Origin: Chrysomallon squamiferum
Lineage: Eukaryota > Mollusca > Gastropoda > Neomphalida > Peltospiridae
DNA: 62,000 nucleotides
Assembly (NCBI GenBank): GCA_012295275.1
Contig: CM022665.1
Coordinates: 2,899,167-2,961,166 of the forward strand
Direction of reading: 5' to 3'
Under the pieces are notes generated by a model. The model searched no databases, had not been told where the DNA came from, and was given only the letters and a program-made list of their open reading frames with translations. Shown piece by piece: positions 24,261 to 39,900 of this stretch. The stretch's first letter is position 1. Every line of letters starts with the position of its first letter. The position numbers were made by a program, and so were the translations under genes.

Positions 24261-27200
24261 CTATTAGTTTATAAGACTTAATTTTTAATTGAAAAAAAAA
24301 AAAAAAAAAAAAAATGTTGTCACAAACAAAGCCAAAATAAAGGTTATTTTAATACATGTCTTCAGAGGGTTTGTATCTGTGACACGTTACTTCAGATTTT
24401 ATCTTTTTTTTTTTAATGGCTTTGAATAAAGTTAAAATAACACATACACGCAAGACATATATATAAAATAAATAATTTTCTTTTCAGCCTATAAAATACC
24501 AGAAACAAAATTTCAATTAATAATACCTCCTTTCTTAAATATCTCAGTTTTAAACAAACACAGTACTATTTTTTCCAAAAAAATAAAAAATAAAAAAATA
24601 AAAATAAACGCCCCAACAATCCATTTCATTCAGCAGCTTTGTATTTTATATCAAAGTCTGATCTGCTAAGTAAAAATCTCAGCATTCTTCAGCTGAAAAG
24701 ATCTTAGGCTGTAATATAGATTATTATCCGCGTTGCAGTCATTATTATACTATCATTATTACTTACCTCAGTTTGACAACCAGAGCGAGGTCATGATCAA
24801 AAACAGTCCCCTTTCAAAGAACGCAGGATCAGTCGTAATGTTTTAACTAAACACTTTTCAGTTGAACCACGTCATCTGTTGGTTTTAGACAAGACTTGTT
24901 AGAGTATTTAGCTTATAGTTTTTATTTAAAAACTTATGGTTCAAACATTCATATCTTATTTATCGAATAGTATACTGGATTCGTGTTCATGGAACTGACT
25001 TTCAGAAATCGAAATTATCTGAGCGTAGAAGAGAAATTATCGTCTTAAATCGCTTTGATGAAAAACTTTCGATTGATAATCGATAAACAAAATGATTAAT
25101 TTGTGGAAATTGAAGATCAATTACCGAATTCCCTTCTGATCAAACCCAGCAGACATCTCTGTTCCTTGCTGAATCGTGTAACTCTGGACAGACTGAGTGT
25201 TTTTTATTTTTTATTTTTTTTATTTATTTATGTTTTTTTTTTTGTTGTTTTTTTTCTTCTGTATAAATCATTGTGTTGTGCATGTTCATGACTAGTAACT
25301 AAAATAAAGCTGATTAATAAGTATTTCTAACATTCTTCCAATACGTAGTCTCTGTGTGTTTTGTATGTGAAATAAATTTAAAACACGAGTAGGTAGTCTA
25401 CATGTTTAACCCAACAGAATTTGAAAATTAATTTCTATACACATCCATGTAACTATGCTCCCACACATATACGTATATACCCCGTATATGAATATATTTT
25501 CAGTTTAACGTGGTATCTCTGTATTAACATGGGGAAGTAAAACAAATAATACGAAGAGAAGAAATCTGAACGCGAAAACAACTACACCGAGATAAAAAAA
25601 AAAACACGAAAATTTTATACGGGTGCAAAAAGTAACACCCATGAGTGCGTTGACAGTGAAACGTACGAGATAATTATCAGCTTACTTTTTTTCTCTCTCT
25701 CTTCAGACTGTTAAAACAGTGGGTCGTGTTTCTGTGTCATAATCCACGCTTTCATTCTCGCCAAAGCTAACATTCATGACATCTCCCAAACACTCCGATC
25801 TCCAGCACGCTTCTACGATCTTAAAAAAAATATAAAAAAAAAAAAAAAAAAATATATATATTTCTTTTGTTTTCCCCCATTGTCCGTCAAGCAAATATAC
25901 TTTCTGAGTCTTATGATAGAATTTCTCATTATTTATCACTGCGTAACCGAAACCACGGAACGAACAATACGTTCAAAGTGGATACAGATATCGGTTTTCT
26001 GGAAGGTTAAAACAGAGAACATTCAGACGTGTTTTAAACGTTTGTCTCGCGTCCCACGTGTTGAAGCAGAGGGCTAATAAAGGATAAGCCGTAGGCTGCG
26101 TTTCAAATTTTACACATTTTTTTGTAAAGAAGTTTCCTCTTGAATTTTAATCTACCCTCAAATCACGTTTGGCTCATACGATTTATTGTTATCGCGTTAT
26201 CCGCAACGCTTTGATCGCTCATGTATGTCCGGGTATCTCACAATCTTACAGTTTCCTTCTGTCTAAGGTCATGTAACCCTAGGGACGAGTTTAGGTTTTG
26301 TTTAGCTATTTTTTGTTTTGTTTTTTGGAATTTTTTTTTTTTTTTTTTAAAAACAGTTTTTTTTTTTTTTTTTTTTAGGTAAGTATTCTGTACTGTAAAT
26401 CACACTGCGGTGAGGATAAGCTGATTTAAAGTGAGAAGACTCAGTAACGACCAGTCTGCAATGTTTTGGGCGGTTCGGCTGATACTTGTGTAAGATAATA
26501 TTCACTTAATTTAAGGCAAAAAATACACCTTAAAGCCCTTTGATCGCCGCAGGAGAAAAAGAGGTGCGCAAAATGGCACCTCCGCTCAAAAGGTTGAAAA
26601 CGTAAACGAAACGGTGAACACGAATAGCTGATAAAAAGATGGTCACCTAATATGTCCTCTCCAGTTTAAAAATCATGTCATCTGTTACAGATTAACCGTG
26701 CATTGATCAAACGTTCTGCAATTTTATATTTCTTTCCTTTTTTTCTTTCTTTTTTTTTTTTTTTTTTTTTTTTTTTTAGCTTCCTTAATTTTTTTTTTTT
26801 TTTTTTTTTATTATTTGATTTTCTTCCTTTCGACTTTATAATTTTAAAACTTTTTTTTTTTTGTTTGTTTTGATCTGGTCTCTTTTTGGTGACTGTTTTT
26901 TATAAAAGAAACTACTAAAAACTGTCGAATATTGTAATAGATATCAATGAGCTCGTAACTTTGCAGCGAAAAGAAAAGAAGTAAATAAATTAAAACACAA
27001 CAAAGTTATACGTAGCGGTGTATTAGACAAAAGACTGTCTCGAATGTCGTGTAACAGGTGTTTACAATCTATTGTTGTTCTTAATCTATAGTTTAAAAGA
27101 GATTTAGATATCGCACTCATTGGCAGTTGGTTTTTTGGGTTGTTTTTTTTTTTTTTGCAGACTGAAACAAGGCTGAAATATATGGAATTTTGTGACAGAC

Positions 27201-28019
27201 GCACCAGAAACGTTAACAATAATAACCTTTAAGTCAACATGATAATCAAATGACTCAGTCGTTAAGCGGACTTAATTGTGGTAGATAGTTAGGTCGAATC
27301 TTGCTAAAGGTTCCTTCTGAAGTACACTAGCTGTGACGTATATGACACCTCCATTATACATATATATATATATATATCTGTTTTTTTTCTTCTTCTTTAA
27401 ATAAACATTACTGATGTCTGTGATCTACTATCCTCAATCCTGGAATGCTGGCCGAAGATAAACATGATTTTCCCAGTCTTCTCTCAGTTATTAATGATAG
27501 TGTAACAGAATATAAATTTACGTACAAAGTCACGATTCTTTTCATTTATTTATTTATTTATTTATTGTTATTGTTGTCATGATGTCCAAGCTAGTAATAA
27601 TATCATTAGAACGGACAGTAAAACAAAACTTACTTTATTTACTGTCTAAATAATGGGCCATTTATTTACTGATTCCACCCTTTCCTTACTCTCTGTTTCT
27701 GAAGTAAAAATGAAATATGTATAATAAAACACAATAAGTAACAACGAAAGATTAAAATTTAAATATACGTGTTTACGCGTTACTATTCGACCGGTGGCTA
27801 CTGATAACCTTTATCTGTTTTCCAAAGCGAGGTGTGTAATTGCTGTGAAGCATTGTCTCCCCTCTCACTCTAACTGACCGAAGCGTCATAAAGTGTGTAT
27901 CATAATGGAAAACTAAAATAAGTAAACTATTATCCACCTCGCTTTGATTATCTACAAAGAAACATCGTAAACCCATTAAACTAAATTCGTTCTCAGGGGC
28001 AAAGCCTTTGGGAATCATT
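24261..28019. other. Intergenic, no gene recognised
   Basis: Poly-A/T runs (24292-24314, 26330-26378, 26750-26808), (AT)n (27358-27377), TTTA (27545-27566). Unique blocks at 25880-26300, 26400-26720 and 27770-28018 have short open frames without recognisable features. Confidence 0.65.
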
Positions 28020-28430
28020 GGCTTTTGGTACTACAAGCCGCCATCTTTAGATAACTTGATAACGACTGGGAAACACAACCCCCCGCGGTATAGCTTATGT
28101 TCAAATATTTGTATCGTCACCTTCGATATTTTCACCAGTTAAATGGGTTTAAGCCAAAGGCGAAAAAGATTTTATGATCCACCTATCGCTCTATTGTTTT
28201 CTTTTAAAGCATTCTCTGGTTTCACTCGTTTCGTCTATGGGAAATTATAATTTTACAAACAAACAACAAAACCAAAAAACTTTCCTTAATTGTCGCGTTT
28301 TATTAGAGTCGCGGTCTTGTTCCCATGCCCGGTTTATACTTTACGAATAATTAATTCGTTTATGGTTGGAAATTATAAAGCATCAATCACCATTTGACAT
28401 AAGACCGTGAAGAAATTTAATAATGCTTTA
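28020..28430. other. Unique block with perfect YY1 motif
   Basis: GCCGCCATCTT at 28037-28047 is the exact reverse complement of the YY1 consensus AAGATGGCGGC. The surrounding 400 bp lacks microsatellites. The minus-strand ATG inside the motif opens only nine codons, so a coding start is unlikely. Confidence 0.3.
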
Positions 28431-31379
<2,949 letters not shown>

Positions 31380-31504
31380 GGTCACCTGCGTTAATCTTAA
31401 TAAAGAACGTTTAGAAAAGCTTTGACGTCGTGTCGGATAAGTATGCGAAACAACCAGCTACATTTACCTCACAACTTTGTTCACAAATTTGTGTCTGTCA
31501 TGGT

Positions 31505-31520
31505 CCGCTAGATGGCGCCA
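31505..31520 (+). promoter_or_regulatory. CTCF-like insulator motif
   Basis: CCGCTAGATGGCGCCA matches the CTCF core CCASYAGRKGGCRSY at 14 of 15 positions; only the third base differs. The GATGGCGCC core is also the preferred Drosophila CTCF form. It lies in a unique block (about 31380-31760) between the fusion gene and gsc. Confidence 0.45.
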
Positions 31521-31548
31521 CTCGTGACAGAAAGAGGGCGATTCTCTC

Positions 31549-31558
31549 CCGCCATCTT
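31549..31558 (-). promoter_or_regulatory. YY1-like motif next to the CTCF-like motif
   Basis: CCGCCATCTT is the reverse complement of AAGATGGCGG, ten bases of the YY1 consensus, 28 bp beyond the CTCF-like site. YY1 and CTCF are known partners at boundary elements in mammals; whether that holds here is unknown. Confidence 0.35.
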
Positions 31559-31760
31559 TGTGGTAATTGGGGGTTAGATCAGACTTGATGGACGTAGCCA
31601 AAATAATCTCATTCTGTCGGACTTTCTCTCGTAAATGTCGTCTTTTCAGCGCAGCCTATCGCTTACAGACACACGCTGCGATAAGTCAACATCGATGTTT
31701 AAGCCGACCACGAGACCGCCTATACATCGCGTCCACATACGTGTGGTCCTTTCATGGCGT

Positions 31761-33487
31761 ATTAGAAAAAAAAAATAATAATAATAATAATAAAAAAAAA
31801 AAAAAAAAAAAAAATTATTATTATTATTTTTTTTTTTTTTTTTTTGGGGGATCAATTCAGTATCTGTCTAGTTTTCTTCTTCTTCTTCTATAATTTTTTC
31901 CGCTCGCCGATTTATGAAAGGTAGACTTGTATTTTGACAGGCGTCTTTTAAAACACACTACATACAATGCCCGGCTTTGAAACTGCAGCGATTCTGCAGC
32001 GCTGTTAACGGATCTCCTCTGTGGGTATAATTTTAAGAGGATGAACGTGGTGAGGATGACTATAATTCAATACCGCTACAGCCAAAACTGATACGCATTT
32101 AAAATATTTTATTATTAAGCTGATACATTTTCCGACCGTAACCAATATTTAGCCGCCGTGTATGAAATACATCGTGTTCCTGTCAGCGGCAAAACGATGA
32201 AAGCAATCCTTCTTTTTATAACTTGCATTACTGTTAAAAAGTATCATCATCATCATCACTGTCGCCATAATCATCATCATGACCAGCATCATCACTGTAT
32301 CAGCGTATCAGCAATGTTGTTGTTTTCTTCTTCTTTTTCTTATTAATATCAGTGTTGTTGTTGCTGCTGTTAATATTAGTGTAGTTTTGTTATTGTTGTT
32401 GTTGTTATTATTATTATTAGTAGTAGTAGTAGTAGTAATAGTGGTAGTATTGCTGTTATTGTTGTTATTATTATTAGTAGTAGTAGAAGTAGTAGTAGTA
32501 GTAGTACTGTTATTATTGTTGTTGTTATTATTAGTAGTAGTAGTACTAGCAGTAGTAATAGTGGTAGTATTATTGTTGTTGTTGTTGTTATTATTATTAT
32601 TATTATTAGTAGTAGTAGTAGTAGTAGTAGTAGTATTGCTGTTATTGTTGTTATTATTACTATTATTATTATTAGTAGTAGTAGTAGTAGTATTGCTGTT
32701 ATTGTTGTTATTATTACTATTATTATTATTATTAGTAGTAGTAGTAGTAGTAGTGGTATTGTTGTTATTATTATTATAGTATGCTGCAGTAGTATTGCTG
32801 TTATTATTGTTATTATAGTTATTACTGCTGTAATAAATAATTAATACTTAGTCAGTGACACATGATCGCTGAAGTCCACTAAGGAAACACGTGTCTGGCG
32901 CTGTAACTGTTATAACGGACTATTCCACGAATCGTTTACAAGCACCTCCAGGCGTTACTTTGCACATAAGACATCGGCCCGCAGTATTACTCACAAAGAA
33001 TGGCTAGATACATCATGATAAGTGGCCGACTTACACCCCAGGGCTACCTAAACATACGCATCAGAAGATTCACAAAGCTGAAGAATGAAAGACCCTGATT
33101 TAATTTGCCTATCTGAAAGATAAACAAGAAGACACAACTTCGAATGTCACAGATAGCACGCTGACACTAAAACTGATTTTATCTGCACGCTTTATCTCAG
33201 TATAATTTTCAGAAATTAATTTATACAGCGTAATGTTTAAGAGTATATATCCTGGCGGTTTCGTTATCCACGATAAGAATTTTTCTGACTTGAAGATATT
33301 TTGTGATTTTTTCTAATTAGTATTAAAATATTCTTATCGGACTGCGATAGAAAAAAAAAAAATGATTCATTTTCAGTATTTTTTTTTTTTTTTTTTAACC
33401 AATTTTTTTTTTTTTTTTTTTTTTATTTAAATATTATTTCACTTATTTGAATTATTCTTATTTTTTACATTTAAATAAGTAAAATCA

Positions 33488-33526
<39 letters not shown>

Positions 33527-34090
33527 TTAGTTATTATTATTTTTATGAAAAACGTGATATACCCGGTTTTGGTTTATTTTTATTATTATCTTTTTATATA
33601 TTTATTTATTTTACTTCTAAAAATTTCCGTTCAATCCGGCATTTGTGATTTATTCATGGATTTTTTTTTATTATCATCATTATTATTGTTGTTGTTTGTT
33701 TGTTTGTTTGTTTGTTTGTTTTAAAATGTCTTATTTCTAAATTTATTGATTGAGATTGTAATAAAATAGTTCTTAATCATTATGCATTTACGTTCCTTGT
33801 ATACCTCTGTTGGTAAAGGTTTTTCGTATATAATCGGGAATTTAACAAATCCAGTTAGTAAAGCACACAAAGATGTATGTATATGTATACCTGTTTTGTA
33901 TTATATATCTACTACAAATTATCAAAGTAATATTAACTGTGAATTTCCAGACATCATATGTTTACTTTGATTATTTTTATTCATTCTGTTCTGTTTATTT
34001 ATTTATTAATTATTATTACTACTAATTCTACTTCTACTATTGTTATTATTATTTTATTATTATAATTATTTGTTTAACTATTATTATTTT

Positions 34091-34125
<35 letters not shown>

Positions 34126-34568
34126 CTTGGATGCATTTATTTATTTATTTAGTTACTTACATACTTACTTATTAATTTGATCGTTTATTTATGATTACTG
34201 ACTACTTAATTGATTACAAAACAGACCTGACATTCATTTATATGTATAAATAAATATTTATTTTATTGTTTTCTGATTCAACAATAAGGTTGCAGTTTCA
34301 ACGTTTTCTCTGTTGACTCAACTGGAAATCAAAAGTATTTTTATGATGAAAATATCTACTCGCGTGACATGCTAACAGTGGGTGTCCTTTCTTATGATTA
34401 TTTTTATTGCGTAATATATACACGTTTGATAAACTTTCAACTCAATTGTGTTTTGGTGTCGTAAAACAAATAATCATTGAAGCTAATCGCGAAGTAAATT
34501 AACTTTTCATCATTTTATTTTTTACTTTTTATTTTATTTTATTTTATTTATTATTTATTTTATTATTA

Positions 34569-34606
<38 letters not shown>

Positions 34607-34789
34607 TTTTTTTTTTTTTTTTTGATCTCATGACGTAGAAACGTACAAGATTAGCTGGGATATTATCAAAAAAAGAGAGTAAACTAATATGATTAAGCTT
34701 GTATTGTTAAAACCGGGAAAATTTGGCGCTAACAACACTATGTACCTTGCTAATATAAAGATTAAACATTCCATTGAACGAAAGCAAAA
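31761..34789. other. Intergenic with palindromic and triplet arrays
   Basis: A/TAA arm then TTA/T arm (31766-31845, near-palindrome), CAT triplets (32244-32290), the 60-bp higher-order triplet array (32385-32830), a unique block 32860-33300, poly-A/T tracts (33350-33425, 33491-33523), TTTG (33691-33720), (TG)n (34093-34124), ATT/T (34560-34623). No gene is seen. Confidence 0.65.
32385..32830. repeat. Higher-order triplet minisatellite, period about 57-66 bp
   Basis: The landmark GTTGTTATTATT recurs at 32401, 32461, 32521, 32581, about 32647, 32704 and 32761. Each unit runs GTT to ATT to AGT. Because every component is a triplet the array stays open in one frame, giving a spurious Leu/Val polypeptide. 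Confidence 0.8.
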
Positions 34790-35160
34790 ACAAAAAAAAA
34801 CGTTGTTAATGACGTCAAAACAGTCACTGTAGCCGGGTGCGGAGTGGCTCTTGAAAGTGTCACAGCTAGCGAATGTTACGTCAAACAGAAAAGAAATCTG
34901 GGCGATTTCGCTCAGTTTAGACAGCAAATCTTTGAAGTATTATGTCTAAACACCTAGCTAGAAAAACAGCGCCAGCTGACGCGAGGAAAAGTTAGTTGTC
35001 CGCGTGTCTCGAGGACGTAATTAAGTGAGCATCAGAAAAGCAATTTAAAGCACAACGATTTGTTTTTGGCCAACGTAACACTTGTTACTGAGACTGCTGC
35101 CCCGTTCCCGTTCAGTTTTCCCGTGACATCATCTCACCCGAGTTAATGATTTCAATGCCT
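34790..35160. other. Unique GC-richer block with perfect CRE
   Basis: TGACGTCA at 34810-34817 is a perfect CREB/ATF palindrome. Also present are GTTACGTCA (34875-34883) and CTTTGAAG (34931-34938, TCF-like). No convincing coding content. Possible regulatory element of the desert. Confidence 0.25.
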
Positions 35161-37948
35161 GTAATCTTCAACTCATTGCACATTGTTACTGCTTTTGTTC
35201 TTCGCGTTGTTTTCTCTCTTTTGTTAACGTTTTGTGTTTTTATGATGGGGAAGAACTGGAGATTGGGAGATAGAGAGCTCTGGCGACGCTATTTAAATGT
35301 TTCGTTTTCTCTTACTGATGCAGAGAACTATGAAAAAAAGATTATGTTCAGACTCTGGGAAATTTATAATACTAGTACTAATAGTAGTGGTACTAGCACT
35401 GCTGATGGTGTTAGTGGTGGTAATAATAGTAGTAGTAGCAGCAGCAGTAGCGGTAGTAGTAGTAGCAGTAGTAATAATAGTAGATTAAAATAGATTAGTG
35501 CAGATAAAACGATGTTATTTGAAATTTGAATAAAATTACAAAAGATATCTTGTGTGTGACAGGACGTCCATTTTGTACACATGACACATATATGAAAATA
35601 CACGTGCAATAACATTCGCCAGTTCTGACAAACTGAAAGTGGTGAACAGCTATGTGATCAGTAACGCATTCACTCCAAACATTTTTTTAAATTTATTTAT
35701 ATATATATATATATTATTTATATATTTATTTATTTATTCACAATTTTAATATACTACTACAAGTATTTATCCGGCTATGAAAACCGGTTATGATTTAAAC
35801 TGGCCTCGTTTGAATTAGGTTTTCGTGACGCCAGTTCTAGTGTTGCTGTGTGATTCTTTCATGATAAGTTATTATTTATTTATCTATTTATTTATTTTAT
35901 TATTATTGTTGTTATTATTATTATTATTTTTAAAAGTTTACTCTCATTTTCATTTATTATCATGCCTGAACGCAGCTTGATAATGAAAAGCGTATTCAGC
36001 AGGGGTATTATAAGTGAATTAATAAAGATCAAAGAGACTCTGCTTTAGAAGTGTATTTTTGTGTCTGTTAAATACAGCTTCAGTCTTGACTTTTCACTGT
36101 TGTTCTTTTTTATTATTATTTTAAGTAAAGATTTAGTCTGTATTCAGAAATCCAGACCACCCCTTGTCCCAAACTTGTCGAATAAATGGTTCGGTAATCT
36201 GTACTAACTTCTTCAACTGCTACTGTTACTACTGCTACTACTGCTACAACTACTACTACTAATATTACTACTACTACTGCTACTACTGCTACTGCTACTG
36301 CTACTGCTACTGCTACTACTACTACGTCTACTATTTTTATTACTGTCACAACAAATGAAGAAAAACGTCAACGACAGCAACAACAACGACTACTGTATTT
36401 TAATGTGCAAAACACGTTTTCTCTGTTATTTCTATATGCGAGATCGCGACTAAACATTTTTATCTTGTGACATGTTATAAATCCCTCGGAAGGAGTTACT
36501 GTTGTGCAACCCAATATGTCTGTACGTTATTCAGGTGTTGAGCTAAGAAAGACTCAGAGCACGGCGTGGTTTTTTTTGTGTGTTTTTTTTTTTTATATAC
36601 GCTCGCACCATGCCCCATTCTTCAATGCGATGATACGGATCACACAACAAAGGTGAAAACTGAATGATTAAACAGATAACCAGACGTCGGCTTGGAATCC
36701 AACAATGCGTTATTCTTTATGATGTTACCGAAATGAGAGGTTCGGGATGCGAGGTTAAAAAGACAGAACACTCGGGGACACACGATACACTCGACAAACC
36801 ACTTATGGTTTTCAGAAAGATCGCTATAATAATTAATGCAGATGATCACTTTGTTGATGTAATCAAGCATGGATTTTCACAGCTGAATTAACCGTCTGTG
36901 TTTGGATAAATCCTCGAGTTATATTTCGTAGATAATTTAATTCTTCGCAAAAACCCGAGGCATTTTTTTTTTTTTTTTTTTTTTTTTGTTATTAGTCTTT
37001 TTTTTCTTTTTTTTTTTTTCTAATAGAATTCTTCAACCGAAGGAGGTAAAGAAACCTTTTGAAGGTGAGGCTGGGTCAGCTGAGACATTATATTCTTTAA
37101 TGAAAGAAGTACGTAGACGAAAAAATAAAATGACTTTCCGCTTGAAAGATAGGAAAGACGATTTGTCTGATTTCTCCGTGCCGGATGCCTCACAAACGTG
37201 TGTAGAATTTGCCAAAACAAGAACATATTTTGAGACATAATCGCTGAGAAGAAAAATTAACCCACATAATTAACAAACGTCGACTCGGGGTTTCTTCCTC
37301 AAGGCGAGCTCATCAAGACGGCGGGGGGCTCTGTTGGAATTCCCAAAACTTCTTTTATTGAAAAATTATCTTTGCTTATAGTTTATTTTCTAATAACCCT
37401 TTCAAGTGAAATGGATCCCACGTTTAATAGACGCCGGTAATTTAAAATGTAACAGCTACAACAACACGAAAACACTTTTTTTTTTTTTTTGTACGTTTTT
37501 GTGTGAAACTTGTAAAGACACAATTACACTTTCAGGACGCCTGTCTGTTGCGATCATTATCCTCCTCTTTCTTTGCACTAAAACAGTTAATGCCCAGAAA
37601 GGTTTACTGAAAATCTCTTAGTGTTAATTAATTGTTAATTAGCGCGTAGTTATTAAAGAACCAATGTTGCTAAAACAACAAGTCGAAGTTAAAACTCGTG
37701 AAGGAATGTACACAGTAAGTTAAGCTGTTGTGTTAGTGTTTGTGCATTGTGTACAAATTATACGTTTTAAAATTTAATCTACAAAGTGTTTGGTTGTTTT
37801 AAATTATGAAACGTGTTGTATGTTAAATCAAGCTGTCCTTGTTTTTCAAAGAAAATATTTAACAATAATATAACATGAGAAAATCAAAAAGTACTTTGGT
37901 GGATTATATACGTATTCATATTTACATATACATATACATATGCATATA

Positions 37949-38005
<57 letters not shown>

Positions 38006-38907
38006 AATAACGAAAAAACTAAAAATATTTTTTGGTGATATTAAATACATAGCGGATTGTCGTATTACAGTTAAAGAGGAAATAAATATGTTGACAGTGT
38101 TCGTTAAGTCCTAACACCTTTGTTTTTTAATTAATATTTTTACACTGAAGTAAATGTTCCAAAATAGTCGTGTGAGATTATAATGTGAATGTATATGTGT
38201 TGACCATATGATGTACAAGTTACGATAAACATACGGAACACAGATTCAGATAATTTCAAAGAAGAATAAAGCTATTCTAATTAATTATTATTATTATTAT
38301 TATTATTTTTTTAATATATTTTTAAAATATTTATCAGCTAACACTCTGCAACTGCGATAATAAATTAAATTATCCTGAACGCGCCATTGTATGTAACTTA
38401 CAGTGATTACTGGGGATTAGAGTTTATTTATACACTGTGTACTTCTCATAAATAAATAAATAAAATTATCCATTTAATTGTTTTTATTTTTTTTATTATT
38501 TTTTTGTTTTAATTATAAAAATGTTCTCTTATTTTATTCCATTTCATTTTTCTGTATGAGTAGTTTTACAAAGATAAAATCCATGCAATGTTTTAAAATT
38601 ATTGTTATTTTGTTGTTGTGGGTTGTTTTTTTTTGTGTTTTTTTTTTCTATGCTAACTCACCTGATCCGAGAAAGCATTAGCGAATTCAGCAAAGGGAGA
38701 AATACAATTTCCTTTATAGATAAAATGTATTAGTAAATATTGCATGAGTTCGGAAATATTGATCTGTTTCACCCATCCTTGCTTTGTTTATCTTACAGCA
38801 CTGTGTGTTTCACGGAATCATCTTCAAGCGAATTATCTTAATTAAATCAAGGAATAAACAGCCTTTGGATTTAGTAGCCCGTGACACGTCAGGCTTGGGG
38901 AACGTGG

Positions 38908-38943
<36 letters not shown>

Positions 38944-39250
38944 CCTTTATTGTAACTTTTTGGGAAATTTTCGCCCAAGGCAGAAATCCTCGACTCGGGG
39001 GAATGATCGTCAGGTTTATTACGCTTAAGGGAAACAGCCAGTGACTTCTTTTTTATTTATTTTTTATTTTTTTTTTTAGTAATTATTCTGTGGTATGCAG
39101 ATGAAAAAAAAAAGATTGTAAATGTTAGTTGTAATAAAATATATTAAAGAAAGAATTAGTATTCAGATGTTTGTCATTATTTTTGTGCGTGTATGAATAT
39201 TCCTGTGTGTGTGTGGATATATGTGCATGTATGTGAATGTTTGTTTGTGT

Positions 39251-39340
<90 letters not shown>

Positions 39341-39560
39341 GTAAATACCATACAGTGACATATTAAGCCAGTGACACAACTTCTTTTCAAACAGTTAATA
39401 ATGTTTGTCTTTCCGTAGCCACAGTCTTTAGACACAATTAACGATTATTATTTCAAACTTCATTAGAATAAGACTGAAATCAAGACATCGGGTGCTAATT
39501 GGTTTGTCCTGTTGATTTTACTGACATCAATTAACTGCATCAAGACAAATATTTTCAAAT
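35161..39560. other. Intergenic, mostly repeats, one weak exon candidate
   Basis: AGT/AGC triplets (35369-35485), TA/TTTA (35690-35735), CTA/CTG triplets (36217-36330), poly-T (36963-36987), (ATT)n (37950-38001), poly-A (38908-38942), (TG)12(AG)31 (39250-39337). The 37027-37240 segment is listed separately. Nothing else is seen. Confidence 0.6.
37027..37240 (+). other. Weak candidate terminal exon, unknown protein
   Basis: A strong acceptor (long T/C tract, TTTCTAATAG|A) leads into about 71 open codons with a charged, ordinary amino-acid mix (for example KEVKKPFEGEAGSAETL, EVRRRKNKMTFRLKDRKDD) ending at TAA. No domain is recognised and no matching upstream exon was found. The opposite strand is also open, so chance is quite possible. 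Confidence 0.15.
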
Positions 39561-39900
39561 GCAGGTGTCAAAACCAATAGTAAGTCATGATTGCCTTGTT
39601 AACTTATTTTGTCTTCCCATCCGCGTCTTAACAAACGTCGTTTCCAGTCTACTTTTCTTTGCACCCGTCTAATTGCCTGTCAGCAAGTATTCACCAGGTG
39701 TCTAACTCCGTACTGAAAACTTACAAGACAATCATAATTACAATTTCCATTACACGTGTGCGTGATTAATGCGGAGAACAATAACTGGTGTAAGTATTTA
39801 TTGTCTTACGAAAACTGCCGACACGACGCTAGTATTCGTGCTGAAAACGAATCGCTTGCTGAAGACAATAGGAGTTTTCAGCACATCGGAGTGTTTTCGT
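39561..39900. other. Unique block, possible regulatory element
   Basis: Little simple repeat. Contains CACCAGGTGTC (E-box CAGGTG overlapping a T-box half-site AGGTGT, about 39691-39702) and several homeodomain ATTA cores. No coding content is seen. Confidence 0.2.

Noticed and set aside
32279-32779. 166-codon Leu/Val polypeptide
   Set aside because: Translation of a GTT/ATT/AGT triplet array without stops; not a gene.
35146-35493. 115-codon frame with an apparent signal peptide and a Ser-rich tail
   Set aside because: The Ser tail is an AGT/AGC microsatellite and the remainder has no recognisable domain; also no splice or conservation evidence.
38413-38420. Isolated Bicoid/Otx-type site CTAATCCC
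   Set aside because: Perfect octamer but solitary in AT-rich DNA; many single TAATCC cores occur by chance across the window.
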